NCBI GenBank assembly: GCA_903822185.1
Contig: CAIJOA010000034.1
Coordinates: 1 to 64,000 of the forward strand
Length of the DNA: 64,000 nt
Direction of reading: 5' to 3'
From: an uncultured Rhodospirillales bacterium
Lineage (GTDB): Bacteria; Pseudomonadota; Alphaproteobacteria; ATCC43930; CGMCC-115725
Below the pieces are notes generated by a model that was not told the origin of the DNA, did not search any database, and saw only the letters and a program-made list of their open reading frames with translations. Positions 44,088-53,823 of the stretch are shown here, piece by piece (position 1 is the first letter of the stretch; each line of letters opens with the position of its first letter). The position numbers were made by a program, and so were the translations under genes.

Positions 44088-45965
44088 TCAGGCGTCGCTT
44101 TCGGCTTCTTCCATCGCCTGCGCGGCGGCCATCCATTTCGCCTCGGCCGCGGCAAGCGATGCGGCCAGATCGGCCTGTTCGCGCAGTAATTTCTCGATCC
44201 CCGCGCCACCTTCGTAGGTCGTCGGATCGGCCAGCCGATCGTCGATGACCTTTTTCTTGGCCGTCAGGTCGCTCATGATCTTTTCGGTCGCACGCACTTC
44301 CTTGCGCAGCGGCTCGATCTCACGGCGGCGGCCGGCCGAGGCCTTACGATCGTCACGGCGTTGCTTTTTCTCCGCCTTCGACAACGGCGGCTCCGACGAG
44401 GTGGACGGCGCCAAGAGCGCACGCCGGTAATCTTCAAGATCGCCGTCATACGGTTTGACGGTGCCGTCGCCGACCATCCATAGCCGGTCGGCGGTCAGCG
44501 ACAATAAATGCCAGTCATGGCTGATGAGAACCACCGCGCCGGCGAATTCATTGATCGCCTGTACCAACGCCTCGCGCGCTTCGATATCGAGATGGTTGGT
44601 TGGTTCGTCGAGGATTAGCAGGGGCGGGGCATCGACCGTCATGATCGCAAAGGTCAGCCGCGCCTTCTCGCCGCCCGACAGTTTTTCGGCATCGACGAAG
44701 ACCTTATCGACGCCGAAACCAAAGCGGGCAAGTCGCGCCCGCACCGCTTCGGGTGTCGCTTTCGGCATCAGCCGGGTCAGATGATCGAATGGCGTCGCCT
44801 TCGGATCGAGCTCTTCGATCTGATGCTGGGCGAAATAGCCGCAACGGAAACGCGGCGCGCGCCGGACCTCGCCCGTGCTCGGCTGCAGTCGTCCCGCAAG
44901 CAGACGCGCAAAGGTGGATTTGCCGTTGCCGTTCGCGCCGAGCAAAGCGATACGGTCGTCGGGATCGAGGCGCAAATCGAGATGGCTGAGGATCGGCTTT
45001 CCGGTTTCGTATCCGACGGCAGCGCGATCGATATTGACCAGCGGCGGCGCCAGTTCCTGCGGCTCGGGGAAAACGAACCTGACCGGCGGTTCTTCGGCTG
45101 ACAGCGAAATCGGTTCCAACTTGGCAAGGGCCTTAATGCGGCTTTGTGCCTGCCGGGCCTTGGTCGCCTTGGCGCGGAAGCGATCGACGAAGTCCTGCAG
45201 GCGCTTACGCTCGCTTTCCTGCCGGGACGCCAACGACTTCTGGCGCGACATCGTCTCGCGCCGCAGCCGGGTGAAGGCTTCGTAGCCTCCCGTATATAAG
45301 GTGAGCTTCAACTCACCGAGATGAAGGATATGGTCGGCGACCTCGTCGAGGAACTGCCGGTCATGGCTGACCAGCAGCAAGGTCTTCGGATAACGGCGGA
45401 GGAACTCGGCCAGCCAGATCGACGCTTCAAGATCGAGATGGTTGGTCGGTTCGTCGAGCAGCAGAACATCGGGTTCCGAGAACAAGGCCGCCGCGAGCGC
45501 GACGCGCATGCGCCAACCACCGGAGAAAGTCGAAAGCGGCCGGTTCTGCGCTTCGTGATCGAAGCCGAGGCCGTTGAGAATGCCGGCCGCCCGCGCCGGC
45601 GCCGAATGAGCATCGATGGCGGCAAGCGCTTCGTGAATATCGGCGACGCGCAGGCCGTCGGTCGTGGTTTCGGCTTCTTCAAAAAGCTTGGTGCGGCGCT
45701 CATCGGCCTCGACCACCATTTCCAGCGGCGTGGTCTTGCCCGCTGGCGCTTCCTGGGCGACGAAGCCGATACGCGCGCCGTTGGGCAGGCTGACTTCGCC
45801 GCCGTCCGGCTGCAGCGTGCCGCGAATGAGTTCGAGCAGCGTCGATTTGCCCGCGCCGTTGCGCCCGATCAGACCGACTTTCCAGCCGTCGGCGATTTGC
45901 ACCGTGGTGGCGTCAAGCAGCGTCCGCCCGGCAATGCGGTATGTAAGATCCGATATGGTCAGCAT
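44088..45965 (-). CDS. ABC-F family ATPase (Uup/YheS-like)
   Basis: This 625-aa soluble protein has two ABC domains and no membrane part. Walker A motifs are GRNGAGKST (residues 34-42) and GANGNGKST; signatures are TFSGGWRMRVALA and KLSGGEKARLTFA; both Walker B segments read LDEPTNHLD. The interdomain linker is Arg/Lys-rich, and the C-terminal coiled coil (KAEKKQRRDDRKASAGRRRE onwards) resembles Uup/YheS. ABC-F proteins act on ribosomes, and Uup-like ones also affect DNA transactions. Which subfamily applies needs alignment. Confidence 0.94.
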   Translation of the reverse strand: MLTISDLTYRIAGRTLLDATTVQIADGWKVGLIGRNGAGKSTLLELIRGTLQPDGGEVSLPNGARIGFVAQEAPAGKTTPLEMVVEADERRTKLFEEAETTTDGLRVADIHEALAAIDAHSAPARAAGILNGLGFDHEAQNRPLSTFSGGWRMRVALAAALFSEPDVLLLDEPTNHLDLEASIWLAEFLRRYPKTLLLVSHDRQFLDEVADHILHLGELKLTLYTGGYEAFTRLRRETMSRQKSLASRQESERKRLQDFVDRFRAKATKARQAQSRIKALAKLEPISLSAEEPPVRFVFPEPQELAPPLVNIDRAAVGYETGKPILSHLDLRLDPDDRIALLGANGNGKSTFARLLAGRLQPSTGEVRRAPRFRCGYFAQHQIEELDPKATPFDHLTRLMPKATPEAVRARLARFGFGVDKVFVDAEKLSGGEKARLTFAIMTVDAPPLLILDEPTNHLDIEAREALVQAINEFAGAVVLISHDWHLLSLTADRLWMVGDGTVKPYDGDLEDYRRALLAPSTSSEPPLSKAEKKQRRDDRKASAGRRREIEPLRKEVRATEKIMSDLTAKKKVIDDRLADPTTYEGGAGIEKLLREQADLAASLAAAEAKWMAAAQAMEEAESDA

Positions 45966-46023
45966 GGGGCTATTCTAGCGTGTTGCGCGCGCTCTGCTAT
46001 TGTCGAAGCAGGAGAAAATGAAG

Positions 46024-46632
46024 ATGAGCGACGATATCCAAGCCCAATCGGCGATTCGCCATGTGGTCGAAAACTGGGTGGTCTATCGGGATTCCGGGAA
46101 TTGGGACCGATTTCGTACCGTGTGGCATGAAGACGCACGCATGCACTCGACCTGGTTTCGCGGCAGCGCCGAAGATTTCATCAGCCATGCGGCGAAGTCC
46201 TGGGGCAAGGGTGGGGTGAGTTGCCATTTCCTCGGCGGTTCCGCGATCGAGATCGTCGGCAATCGCGCTATCGCCCAGACCAAGAAGCGCATCGATTCAC
46301 GTCAGACGCTTGAAGGTGTGGTCTGCGACGTTGTGGTGACAGGCCGGTTCTACCAATTTTTCGAGAAGCGCGACGGCCGGTGGGCGATCGTCCTTCACCA
46401 GGGCATTTATGAGAAAGATCGCGCCGACCCGGTCGATCCGAATGCGAAACTGACGCTCGATCCGGCGCTGCTGGCGCAATTCCCCGAAGGCTATCGCCAT
46501 CTCGCCTATGGCCAGACCAAATCAGGCTTCGAGGTGATGCGCGATTTACCGGGGCTGCGCGGTGCCTCCGTCGAGCGGCTTTATGCGGCCGGTGCGTCCT
46601 TTCTCACAGGTAACGCGGCCTATTACGAGTGA
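46024..46632 (+). CDS. SnoaL/NTF2-like protein
   Basis: This 202-aa protein has an NTF2-like cone fold in its first 130 residues: the helix [20 protein letters not shown], then W-H-E-D-A-R-M and the strand segment [20 protein letters not shown]. Members bind small hydrophobic ligands or act as hydratases and dehydratases. I preferred the ATG at 46024, with GGAG nine bases upstream, over ATG 46018 or TTG 46000. Its TGA overlaps the GTG start of recQ. The function is unknown. Confidence 0.8.
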   Translation: MSDDIQAQSAIRHVVENWVVYRDSGNWDRFRTVWHEDARMHSTWFRGSAEDFISHAAKSWGKGGVSCHFLGGSAIEIVGNRAIAQTKKRIDSRQTLEGVVCDVVVTGRFYQFFEKRDGRWAIVLHQGIYEKDRADPVDPNAKLTLDPALLAQFPEGYRHLAYGQTKSGFEVMRDLPGLRGASVERLYAAGASFLTGNAAYYE

Positions 46633-48470
46633 CCTCATCCGATGACATGGCGACAGCAGCCCTGACGCTGCTGCGCGAAACATTCGGCTATCCCGAGTTT
46701 CGCGGTTATCAGGCCGACATCATCCGCCACGTTTCGGAGGGCGGCGACGCGCTGGTGCTGATGCCGACCGGTGGCGGCAAGTCGCTATGCTATCAAATCC
46801 CGGCTCTGCTGCGGCCCGGCATTGGCATCGTTGTCTCGCCGCTGATCGCACTGATGAAAGATCAAGTCGATGCGCTGCGTCAGCTCGGCGTGCGCGCGGC
46901 CTATCTCAATTCGAGCCTCAGTCTTCCAGAAGCTTCCGAGGTCGAGCGCGGCATGCGCGACGGCTCGCTCGATCTCGTTTATATCGCGCCGGAACGGCTG
47001 GTGACGCCGCGATGCCTCGATCTGCTGACCAAGTGCAAGCCGGCGCTTTTCGCCATCGACGAGGCGCATTGCGTTTCGCAATGGGGCCATGATTTCCGGC
47101 CTGAATATCTCAAGCTTTCGGTCCTGCACGAGCAGTTCCCGACGGTACCGCGCATCGCCTTAACCGCGACGGCGGATGGGCCGACGCGCAGCGATATTCT
47201 CGAACGGTTGGGCCTCCAGAATTCGCGCATCTTCGCCGCCAGTTTCGATCGACCGAACATCCGCTATCGCGTCGCGGGCAAGAACGAACCGAAAAGCCAG
47301 TTGTTCGAATTTCTCCAAGCCGAGCATCCGACCGACGCCGGCATCGTCTATTGCCTGTCACGCAAGCGCGTCGAAGAAGTGGCGACGTTTCTTTGCACCA
47401 AGGGCCGCGTCGCTTTGCCCTATCATGCAGGCCTTGATCCCGGCATGCGCGAGCGCAACCAGGATCGGTTTCTGAAGGACGAAGGTATCGTGATGGTCGC
47501 GACCATCGCCTTCGGCATGGGTATCGACAAACCGAACGTGCGCTTCGTCGCTCATCTCGATGCGCCGAAGACGTTGGAGGCTTATTACCAGGAGACGGGC
47601 CGCGCCGGCCGCGACGGTCTGCCGGCCAATGCCTGGATGACCTACGGCATGGCCGATATCGTCACCCTGTTGTCGTTGATGGAAAGCGGCAACCTGTCGG
47701 AACGGCAGCGCCGCATCGAACGGCAAAAATTGGATGCGTTACTTGGCTATTGCGAGACGCCCAAATGCCGGCGCCAGGTCCTGCTCAGCTATTTCGGCGA
47801 GCGCGATCATCCGCCTTGCGGCAACTGCGATAACTGTCTGCGGCCGGTGCGGGTGTGGGACGGTCTGGTCGCGGCGCAAAAAGCGATCTCCGCCGTCGTC
47901 CGGACCGGACAGCGTTTCGGCGCAGCTTATTTGATCGACGTGTTGCTGGGTAAGGCGACGGAACGGATCAAAGGCTTCGGCCACGACCAGTTGAAGACGT
48001 TCGGCGTCGGGGTCGAGCTTCGCAAGGAGGAGTGGCAGGCGGTTTTCCGTCAGCTGGTGGCGATGGGGCATCTGGCTGTCGATGTTGAAGGCCATGGCGG
48101 GCTCTACACCAACGAGAGCGCGACCGGCGTGTTGCGTGGCCAAGTTCCGGTGACCTTACGCAGCGACGTCAACGAACCGAAACGCCGCGAGAAACGCTCA
48201 TTGCCGGCGGCTGCCGATGCGATGAACTCACCGGAAGACGAAAAGCTCTGGCAGGCGTTACGCGCGTTGCGCCTCTCGCTGGCGCGCGAGCAAGGCGTGC
48301 CGCCTTACGTGATCTTCCATGACGCGACGCTCGCCGACATGGTCCATCGCCGGCCTGGCAATCTCATTGCCCTGTCGGAAATTCCAGGTATCGGCGCGAG
48401 CAAGCTCAAACGCTATGGCGACATCTTCCTGAAAACGATCGCCGAGACCGCCGTCGAAACGGCCGACTAG
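46629..48470 (+). CDS. recQ: ATP-dependent DNA helicase RecQ
   Basis: This 613-aa 3'-5' helicase has Walker A GGGKS at residues 48-52, DEAH at 144-147 with the RecQ aromatic loop [14 protein letters not shown], motif [10 protein letters not shown], zinc-binding cysteines (CETPKCRRQ and CGNCDNC), an RQC winged-helix region and a C-terminal HRDC domain ([20 protein letters not shown]). It acts in recombination and replication-fork repair. The start is GTG 46629, overlapping the upstream stop; ATG 46647 is an alternative six residues later. Confidence 0.96.
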   Translation: MTSSDDMATAALTLLRETFGYPEFRGYQADIIRHVSEGGDALVLMPTGGGKSLCYQIPALLRPGIGIVVSPLIALMKDQVDALRQLGVRAAYLNSSLSLPEASEVERGMRDGSLDLVYIAPERLVTPRCLDLLTKCKPALFAIDEAHCVSQWGHDFRPEYLKLSVLHEQFPTVPRIALTATADGPTRSDILERLGLQNSRIFAASFDRPNIRYRVAGKNEPKSQLFEFLQAEHPTDAGIVYCLSRKRVEEVATFLCTKGRVALPYHAGLDPGMRERNQDRFLKDEGIVMVATIAFGMGIDKPNVRFVAHLDAPKTLEAYYQETGRAGRDGLPANAWMTYGMADIVTLLSLMESGNLSERQRRIERQKLDALLGYCETPKCRRQVLLSYFGERDHPPCGNCDNCLRPVRVWDGLVAAQKAISAVVRTGQRFGAAYLIDVLLGKATERIKGFGHDQLKTFGVGVELRKEEWQAVFRQLVAMGHLAVDVEGHGGLYTNESATGVLRGQVPVTLRSDVNEPKRREKRSLPAAADAMNSPEDEKLWQALRALRLSLAREQGVPPYVIFHDATLADMVHRRPGNLIALSEIPGIGASKLKRYGDIFLKTIAETAVETAD

Positions 48471-48472
48471 TC

Positions 48473-49402
48473 TTAGGCGACGGCCCGCGCCGTGGTTTCG
48501 GTCTTCAGCCGCTTACGGAAAAGATTCGAGATTGCCATCCGCGCCGCCTTGAACGAGCTGTTGTCTTGGGCTGCGCGGTGGACGAGATCGATCGAGATCG
48601 TGCGCGTCGATTTGAGCGGAATACGAACGAGTGATCCTTCGCGGGTTTCGTCAGGCGCGCTCAGCGCGGGCAGAATCGCAACCCCGACGCCTGCCCGAAC
48701 CATCAATTTCGTCGCGCCGACGCAATCGGAGATGGCGACAACATTCGGCTGCAGTCCGCGATCGGTGAACATCGACTGCACCAGTTCGCCGTATCCGGCA
48801 CGGGGCTCGTTGATGACGAGCGCTTCGGCAAGCAGCTCGTCCATTTCGACGCCGCCGGCTTTCTGACTCAAGCGATGACCCGGTGGAACGAAGATCGCCA
48901 TGTCGATCTCGCCGACGCATTCGCGGTGCAGCTCGGGAAGGATGCGATGGGGATGGATCTCGACCACGATTCCCAATTCGAGCGCGTCCTGCAGGACCAT
49001 TCGTTGAACTTTTGGCGAAGGCGCAGTCACAAGTTCGAGCCGCGTCTTGGTCAGGGGCGGATGCAGCGATTCAAGCGCCAGCGGCACGGCGAAAGGCGAG
49101 ATGCCGGAACTGACGCCGAGTGAAAGGCTTTGATCCGCACCATGGCGCAATTGGCGGGCGACGTCGTGAAGCCCGGACATGCTGCCGAGGGCCTGCTCTG
49201 CCTGGGCGAGAAACTTTCTGCCCAGGAAAGTGACACTGACATCGTTCATCGAACGCAGGAACAAGGGAAAACCCAATTCCTCTTCGAGCAGCATCACTTG
49301 CTGGCTGATCGAGGGTTGGGACAGTCGCAGACGTTTGGCGGCGCGGCTGAACCCGCGTTCGTCACGGACGGCGATGGCGTAACGCAATTGACGTTCGTTC
49401 AT
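48473..49402 (-). CDS. LysR-type transcriptional regulator
   Basis: This 309-aa regulator has an N-terminal winged helix (residues 1-60, with AAKRLRLSQPSISQQVMLLE as the helix-turn-helix) and a periplasmic-binding-protein-like effector domain. It diverges from the alpha/beta hydrolase operon at 49606 across 203 bases, the usual arrangement for a LysR activator controlling a catabolic operon. The effector is unknown. Its stop is two bases from the recQ stop. Confidence 0.94.
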   Translation of the reverse strand: MNERQLRYAIAVRDERGFSRAAKRLRLSQPSISQQVMLLEEELGFPLFLRSMNDVSVTFLGRKFLAQAEQALGSMSGLHDVARQLRHGADQSLSLGVSSGISPFAVPLALESLHPPLTKTRLELVTAPSPKVQRMVLQDALELGIVVEIHPHRILPELHRECVGEIDMAIFVPPGHRLSQKAGGVEMDELLAEALVINEPRAGYGELVQSMFTDRGLQPNVVAISDCVGATKLMVRAGVGVAILPALSAPDETREGSLVRIPLKSTRTISIDLVHRAAQDNSSFKAARMAISNLFRKRLKTETTARAVA

Positions 49403-49501
49403 ACTGTATCCCCCGTGCGGGACGCGATCCCGCGCCTATCAACTTCAGTGTTGAACTACAGCGGTTTAAGCAAATCATATGCCGTATCGACAGGGTACCC
49501 G

Positions 49502-49524
49502 ATAAGCCTGTCCTATTGGCTGAT
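49502..49524. promoter_or_regulatory. Candidate LysR-type binding site
   Basis: An imperfect dyad, ATAAGCC-N9-GGCTGAT (six of seven pairs), lies in the divergent gap between the LysR gene and the hydrolase operon, where such sites normally occur. It contains a T-N11-A core. This is a pattern match only. Confidence 0.3.
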
Positions 49525-49605
49525 ATATTTTCGCTCTTGGACCGCGAGGCTCCTGCCGGGTTAGCGTAGTGCACAGGCCCCGATCTAACTGACAGGAGAC
49601 GCCGT

Positions 49606-50460
49606 ATGCCCAAGGTAAAGATTCCCAATGGCTTGGAACTCTACTACGAGGTGCATGGCGAGGGTGATCCCCTTGTTCTCGTCGCCGGCACGGGGTCGCA
49701 CTGGCAGAAATGGGGCATGTATCAACTCCCGTTTTTCGCCAAGCATTACAAGACCATCGTCTATGATCATCGCGGCACCGGTAAATCGGACATGCCGGAT
49801 GTACCCTACACGATCCCGATGTTCGCCGACGATCTGGCGCAACTGCTCAATGCAATCGGCATCAAAGAACGGGCGCACATTGTCGGTCATTCTATGGGCG
49901 GCCAGGTTTCTCAGCAATTCGCGATCGATTTCCCCGATAAGGTGAATGGCCTCGTTCTGGCCGATACCGGCTCAGGCCCGTTCGATGGGCATGACTTCGA
50001 GCGCGGTATTCCGATCGATACCTGCATGACCTTCTCGCGGGTCGATGGCTCGGTCGCGGAACGTCTCAAGGATTCTCACCTGGGCGAGTTCTGGTACACG
50101 CCTGAATTCCGCAAATCCCAGCCCGAAATCATGGCGAAGATCATCGAAGTTGCGATGGCCGATCCGCCGCCGCTGAAGCCCTATCTCCGCCACATCATCG
50201 CCCGGCAGAATTTTAACGTCACGAACAAGCTGGACCGGATCATCTGCCCGACGCTGATCATGGTCGGCGAAGACGACAAATTCGCCGAAGGCACGGGGGC
50301 ATTCATCAAGCAGTGTCGCCACCTTTATACGAAGATCCGGGGCTCCAAGCTGGTCGTCGTGCCGCATGCGCGCCACGGCATTTTCTGGGAACAGCCGGAA
50401 TTCGTGAATAAGACGATCCACGAATTCCTTAAAACCATCAAACCTGCGGCCGCGCATTGA
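49606..50460 (+). CDS. Alpha/beta hydrolase
   Basis: This 284-aa hydrolase has the nucleophile elbow G94-H95-S96-M97-G98, an oxyanion region (VLVAGTGSHWQKW), DHRGTGKSD, a likely acid in MVGEDDKFAE and a late His in ARHGIFWEQPE. The family includes 3-oxoadipate enol-lactonases, C-C bond hydrolases and esterases; I cannot choose between them. The start has ACAGGAG upstream. It is the first gene of a LysR-linked operon, and its TGA overlaps the TTG start of the next gene. Confidence 0.92.
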   Translation: MPKVKIPNGLELYYEVHGEGDPLVLVAGTGSHWQKWGMYQLPFFAKHYKTIVYDHRGTGKSDMPDVPYTIPMFADDLAQLLNAIGIKERAHIVGHSMGGQVSQQFAIDFPDKVNGLVLADTGSGPFDGHDFERGIPIDTCMTFSRVDGSVAERLKDSHLGEFWYTPEFRKSQPEIMAKIIEVAMADPPPLKPYLRHIIARQNFNVTNKLDRIICPTLIMVGEDDKFAEGTGAFIKQCRHLYTKIRGSKLVVVPHARHGIFWEQPEFVNKTIHEFLKTIKPAAAH

Positions 50461-51557
50461 GCGCCCGCCGGGCGAGCTGGAGAATAAGACGGGTTCTGGC
50501 GGCACTTTTGTTGTGCGGTGTCGCGTCAGTTTCTCAGGCGGCGACGCTCGATCAACTCGTCGCCGGCGCGAAGAGCGAAAGCGAACTACGCGTCACGCTG
50601 TTCCCCCGGATCACGCCCGATGTCGTGAAGAAGCTCGAGGCAGCATTCAATGCGCGCTACGGCACACAGGTTACCATTAGCGCCGATCTGACCGGCAGCT
50701 ATTCGGAAAAGGCGGCGCAGGGCGTTATCGAATATAAATCCGGCGCGCGTACTTCTTATGACGCAATGGTGCTGCCGGAACAGGCTTTTGCCGCGCTCGA
50801 CACGGCCAAGGCGATCGAACCGATCGACGGCTGGGATGCGATGCTTCCCGAAGGTACCAATAAGACGGTTAGTCCCGGTCCTATCGCCGGGCGTGGGTTC
50901 GTGACGTATGATCAATATTGGGGTTATGCCTATAACCCGGAAAAGATCACCAAGGCGGAGCTGCCGACGACGCTAACGGCCGCTGCCGATCCTAAATACG
51001 CCGGCAAGCTGGCGATCTCCGATTTCGCAAGCAACTGGACCTATGCGCTGCTTGCCTATACGCCCGAAGAATTCTTGAAAATTGCGGCGGGCCTCGGCCG
51101 CAACCGCGCGGCGATGCTTCATCCCATCCAGATGGCGCAACATGTCGCTCTCGGCGAATACGCCGTCGGTTTGTTTCAAAGCACTGAACAGGTCATTGCC
51201 GTCAACCAGAAGGGTCCGAAGATCGTGGCGGCTCTGTGGGGTGATGTCGTGCCCCGCGGCAAGTTGCTCTACACCGTTCGCAAAGGCGCGCGTGCCCCGA
51301 ATGCGGCAAAGCTCTTTACGCTCTGGATGACGGGCCGCGAGGCGGTGACCTTGTCTGGCGGGGCGATCGATCTGGGCAGTGCGCTCTATCCTGGCACCGA
51401 AGCGATCGACCAGGCATTGGCGATGGCGAAGGAGACGGGCGCAAAGCCGGTTTCGTTCTTCGACAATGACGAGCAATACGCAAAACTCAACTGGCTCTCC
51501 ACCAAGGTCGGAACCGATTATACGCGCAATCTGACCAATGCCATCCGAGGCCAATAA
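50457..51557 (+). CDS. Periplasmic binding protein, iron/organic-ligand ABC importer (second copy)
   Basis: This 366-aa protein has an Arg-rich signal peptide (cleavage near VSQA, residue 28) and an FbpA-like extracellular binding domain (FPRITPDVVKKLEAAFNARY, then YDAMVLPEQ). The most likely start is TTG 50457, overlapping the hydrolase stop (TTGA); no in-frame ATG precedes the signal peptide. With the next gene it forms an SBP plus fused-permease pair like that at 7289-10128. Ligand unknown. Confidence 0.85.
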   Translation: MSARRASWRIRRVLAALLLCGVASVSQAATLDQLVAGAKSESELRVTLFPRITPDVVKKLEAAFNARYGTQVTISADLTGSYSEKAAQGVIEYKSGARTSYDAMVLPEQAFAALDTAKAIEPIDGWDAMLPEGTNKTVSPGPIAGRGFVTYDQYWGYAYNPEKITKAELPTTLTAAADPKYAGKLAISDFASNWTYALLAYTPEEFLKIAAGLGRNRAAMLHPIQMAQHVALGEYAVGLFQSTEQVIAVNQKGPKIVAALWGDVVPRGKLLYTVRKGARAPNAAKLFTLWMTGREAVTLSGGAIDLGSALYPGTEAIDQALAMAKETGAKPVSFFDNDEQYAKLNWLSTKVGTDYTRNLTNAIRGQ

Positions 51558-51593
51558 ACGGGTGCTGGTAACCGGATGATGGGCGAGGCGTAG

Positions 51594-53360
51594 GTGTCCA
51601 GCGGCTTGATCGAGATACCGGTCGTCCGATCCGTCTCGCGCCGCTGGACCTTGCCGACATGGGATGCCGGACTCTTTATCTGCGCCGCCATCGCCTGGTC
51701 CGCGGCTATCTTCATCCTCGTTCTGCTTGGGCTTGTCATCTGGATGAGCTTCATTCCGGGACTTCCCGGCGATCCCGGCCTCACGCTCGATAACTACGCT
51801 GACGTTCTTTTCCACAACACGGTTTTCATCGCCCTCGGAAATAGCCTTGTCGTCGGCATTGGTACCGTCGTGATCAATATCCTTTTCGCGGTGCCGATCG
51901 CCTGGCTGGTCGAACGGACCGACCTTCCCGGCAAGACGCTGATCATCACGCTGATTGCGTTGAGCATTCTCATTCCTGGTTTTCTCAAGGCGATGGGTTG
52001 GATCTTGCTGTTGAGCCCGCAGATCGGGATGGCGAATGTCTTTCTGATCGATTTGTTCGGCCTCAAGACTGCGCCGTTCAATATTTATGGCCTCGGCGGC
52101 GTGATCCTGATCCAGGGGCTGACCTTCACGCCGGCAATGTTCTTTCTGATTAGCGGCAGCATGCGGTCGGTCGATCCGACGCTCGAAGAGGCTGCATCAA
52201 TGGCCGGTGCGTCCCGGTTGAAGACGATCGTGCGGATAACGGCGCCTTTACTGTGGCCGGCGATTCTTGCTGCGCTGATCTATAATTTCGTTTCGGCGAT
52301 GTCGCTTTACGAGATCGCAGCGCTGCTCCTGGGCAATCGCACGCCGGTGCTATCAACGGAATTGTTCCTCAACGTCCGGTCGGCGGGCGGCACGATCAAT
52401 CTCGCTGCGGCGGCCGTCTATGGCGTGTTTATGATGGCGATCGCGATCGGCGCGTTATGGGTTTACGCCCGCGTGACGCGGCGTGCCGAACGCTATGCGG
52501 TTGTGAGCGGCAAGAGCTATCGGCCATCGCTGGTGAAACTGGGCCAGTGGCGCTGGCTCGCTTTCGGCTTCATCGCGTTTTTCTTGCTGCTCGACGAATT
52601 TCTGCCGCTTCTCACGCTGTTATGGATGTCGCTTTTGCCGTCGCTTGAAATGCCGTCGGTCGCGGCATTCCAGCATGCGGGGTTCGGACGTTATCGCGAT
52701 GCCTGGAACCTTCTCGGCGGCTGGGGAGTCTTCGGCAACACGGTCGCACTCCTCGTCATCAGCTCGGTATCGGTCGTTATCGTCTCGCTCGCGATCTCGA
52801 TCATCACTATGCGCTCCCGTCTGCCGGGGCGGCGTGCGCTCGATGCTATTGCCATGCTGCCGCATGCGGTTCCCGGCATCGCCTTTGCCTTCGCGCTGCT
52901 CGTCTTCGGTATTCTCCTCAACCGCTTCGTCGGGCTGCCGCTCTATGGCAGCCTTTCGATTATCTTCCTCGGCGTGTTGGTCGAACGTATTCCGTTCTGT
53001 ACCCGGATCACCAATGCGGCGTTGCTACAGCTTCACAAGGAAATCGACGAAGCCGCGGGGATTTGTGGTGCGACGCGTCTTCAGACGATTTTCCGCATCA
53101 TCGTGCCTTTGATCGCGCCGTCGCTGGCTTATTCCGCGACGTGGATCGCATTGCTGGCGCTGCGTGAGGTGACGATTCCACTGTTGTTGTCGGGTCCCGA
53201 GAACGTCGTCGTCTCGGTTCGTATCTGGACGCTCTGGGCAACCGGCCAATATGGCGCGGCGGCGGCGGCGGCGATCGGCGTTTCGATGTTCGTTCTCGTC
53301 GCGATCCTCATGCCATCGATCCGCTTCGGCGTGCGCGCTTGGCGCGGCATCGGCACTTAA
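51594..53360 (+). CDS. Fused ABC permease, iron/thiamine family (second copy)
   Basis: This 588-aa tandem permease has about twelve membrane helices and two docking loops (TLEEAASMAGASRLKTIVRI and EIDEAAGICGATRLQTIFRI). Between its halves it shares the peculiar segment AVVSGKSYRPSL with AVVTGKAYRPRL of the permease at 7289-9031, so the two are paralogues. The start is GTG 51594 with a GAGG-type site upstream. No ATPase gene is present in this operon. Confidence 0.88.
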   Translation: MSSGLIEIPVVRSVSRRWTLPTWDAGLFICAAIAWSAAIFILVLLGLVIWMSFIPGLPGDPGLTLDNYADVLFHNTVFIALGNSLVVGIGTVVINILFAVPIAWLVERTDLPGKTLIITLIALSILIPGFLKAMGWILLLSPQIGMANVFLIDLFGLKTAPFNIYGLGGVILIQGLTFTPAMFFLISGSMRSVDPTLEEAASMAGASRLKTIVRITAPLLWPAILAALIYNFVSAMSLYEIAALLLGNRTPVLSTELFLNVRSAGGTINLAAAAVYGVFMMAIAIGALWVYARVTRRAERYAVVSGKSYRPSLVKLGQWRWLAFGFIAFFLLLDEFLPLLTLLWMSLLPSLEMPSVAAFQHAGFGRYRDAWNLLGGWGVFGNTVALLVISSVSVVIVSLAISIITMRSRLPGRRALDAIAMLPHAVPGIAFAFALLVFGILLNRFVGLPLYGSLSIIFLGVLVERIPFCTRITNAALLQLHKEIDEAAGICGATRLQTIFRIIVPLIAPSLAYSATWIALLALREVTIPLLLSGPENVVVSVRIWTLWATGQYGAAAAAAIGVSMFVLVAILMPSIRFGVRAWRGIGT

Positions 53361-53370
53361 AGGAAGGGCT

Positions 53371-53823
53371 ATGGACGCAGAATCGCGGCGCATCATCGAA
53401 TGGGATTGTCAGCAAGTTTTGACGCGTTTCATCAATTGCCTCGATGCGCGGGATTATGACGGTCTTTCCGCATGTTTCGCGCCGGATGGAGTCTGGTTTC
53501 GCCCAGGTGGACCCGTTCGCGAGCCGAGTGCCATCCATGCTGCGGTCGCCGGCCGTCCCGATCCCGCGTCGCTCACGATCCGTCATGTCATCAGCAATAT
53601 CGTCGTCGATCCACTCGATGAGGACCATGCCGAGGCCGTGACCTATCTGACCGTCTATCGTTATGAGGGCGCGCCCTCTGAAAAGGGGCTGGCGCCTTTG
53701 CTCGGTCCTTACATGGTTGGTGTCTCGACCAACAAGCTGGTCCGCGTCGGCACCAAATGGCGGATTTCCGAAAAGCGGACGCAACGCATTTTCGAGCGTA
53801 GCGCATCACAGGGGCCATCATGA
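53371..53823 (+). CDS. SnoaL-like (NTF2 fold) protein
   Basis: This 150-aa protein has the SnoaL-like polyketide-cyclase/aromatic hydroxylase small-subunit fold: the helix QQVLTRFINCLDARDYDGLS, then F-A-P-D-G-V-W and the C-terminal strand KLVRVGTKWRISEKRTQRIF. Such proteins are isomerases, cyclases or beta subunits. The ATG at 53371 has AGGAAGG upstream, ten bases after the permease stop. Its end overlaps the next gene as ATGA, so it may work with the flavin enzyme downstream. Confidence 0.85.
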   Translation: MDAESRRIIEWDCQQVLTRFINCLDARDYDGLSACFAPDGVWFRPGGPVREPSAIHAAVAGRPDPASLTIRHVISNIVVDPLDEDHAEAVTYLTVYRYEGAPSEKGLAPLLGPYMVGVSTNKLVRVGTKWRISEKRTQRIFERSASQGPS

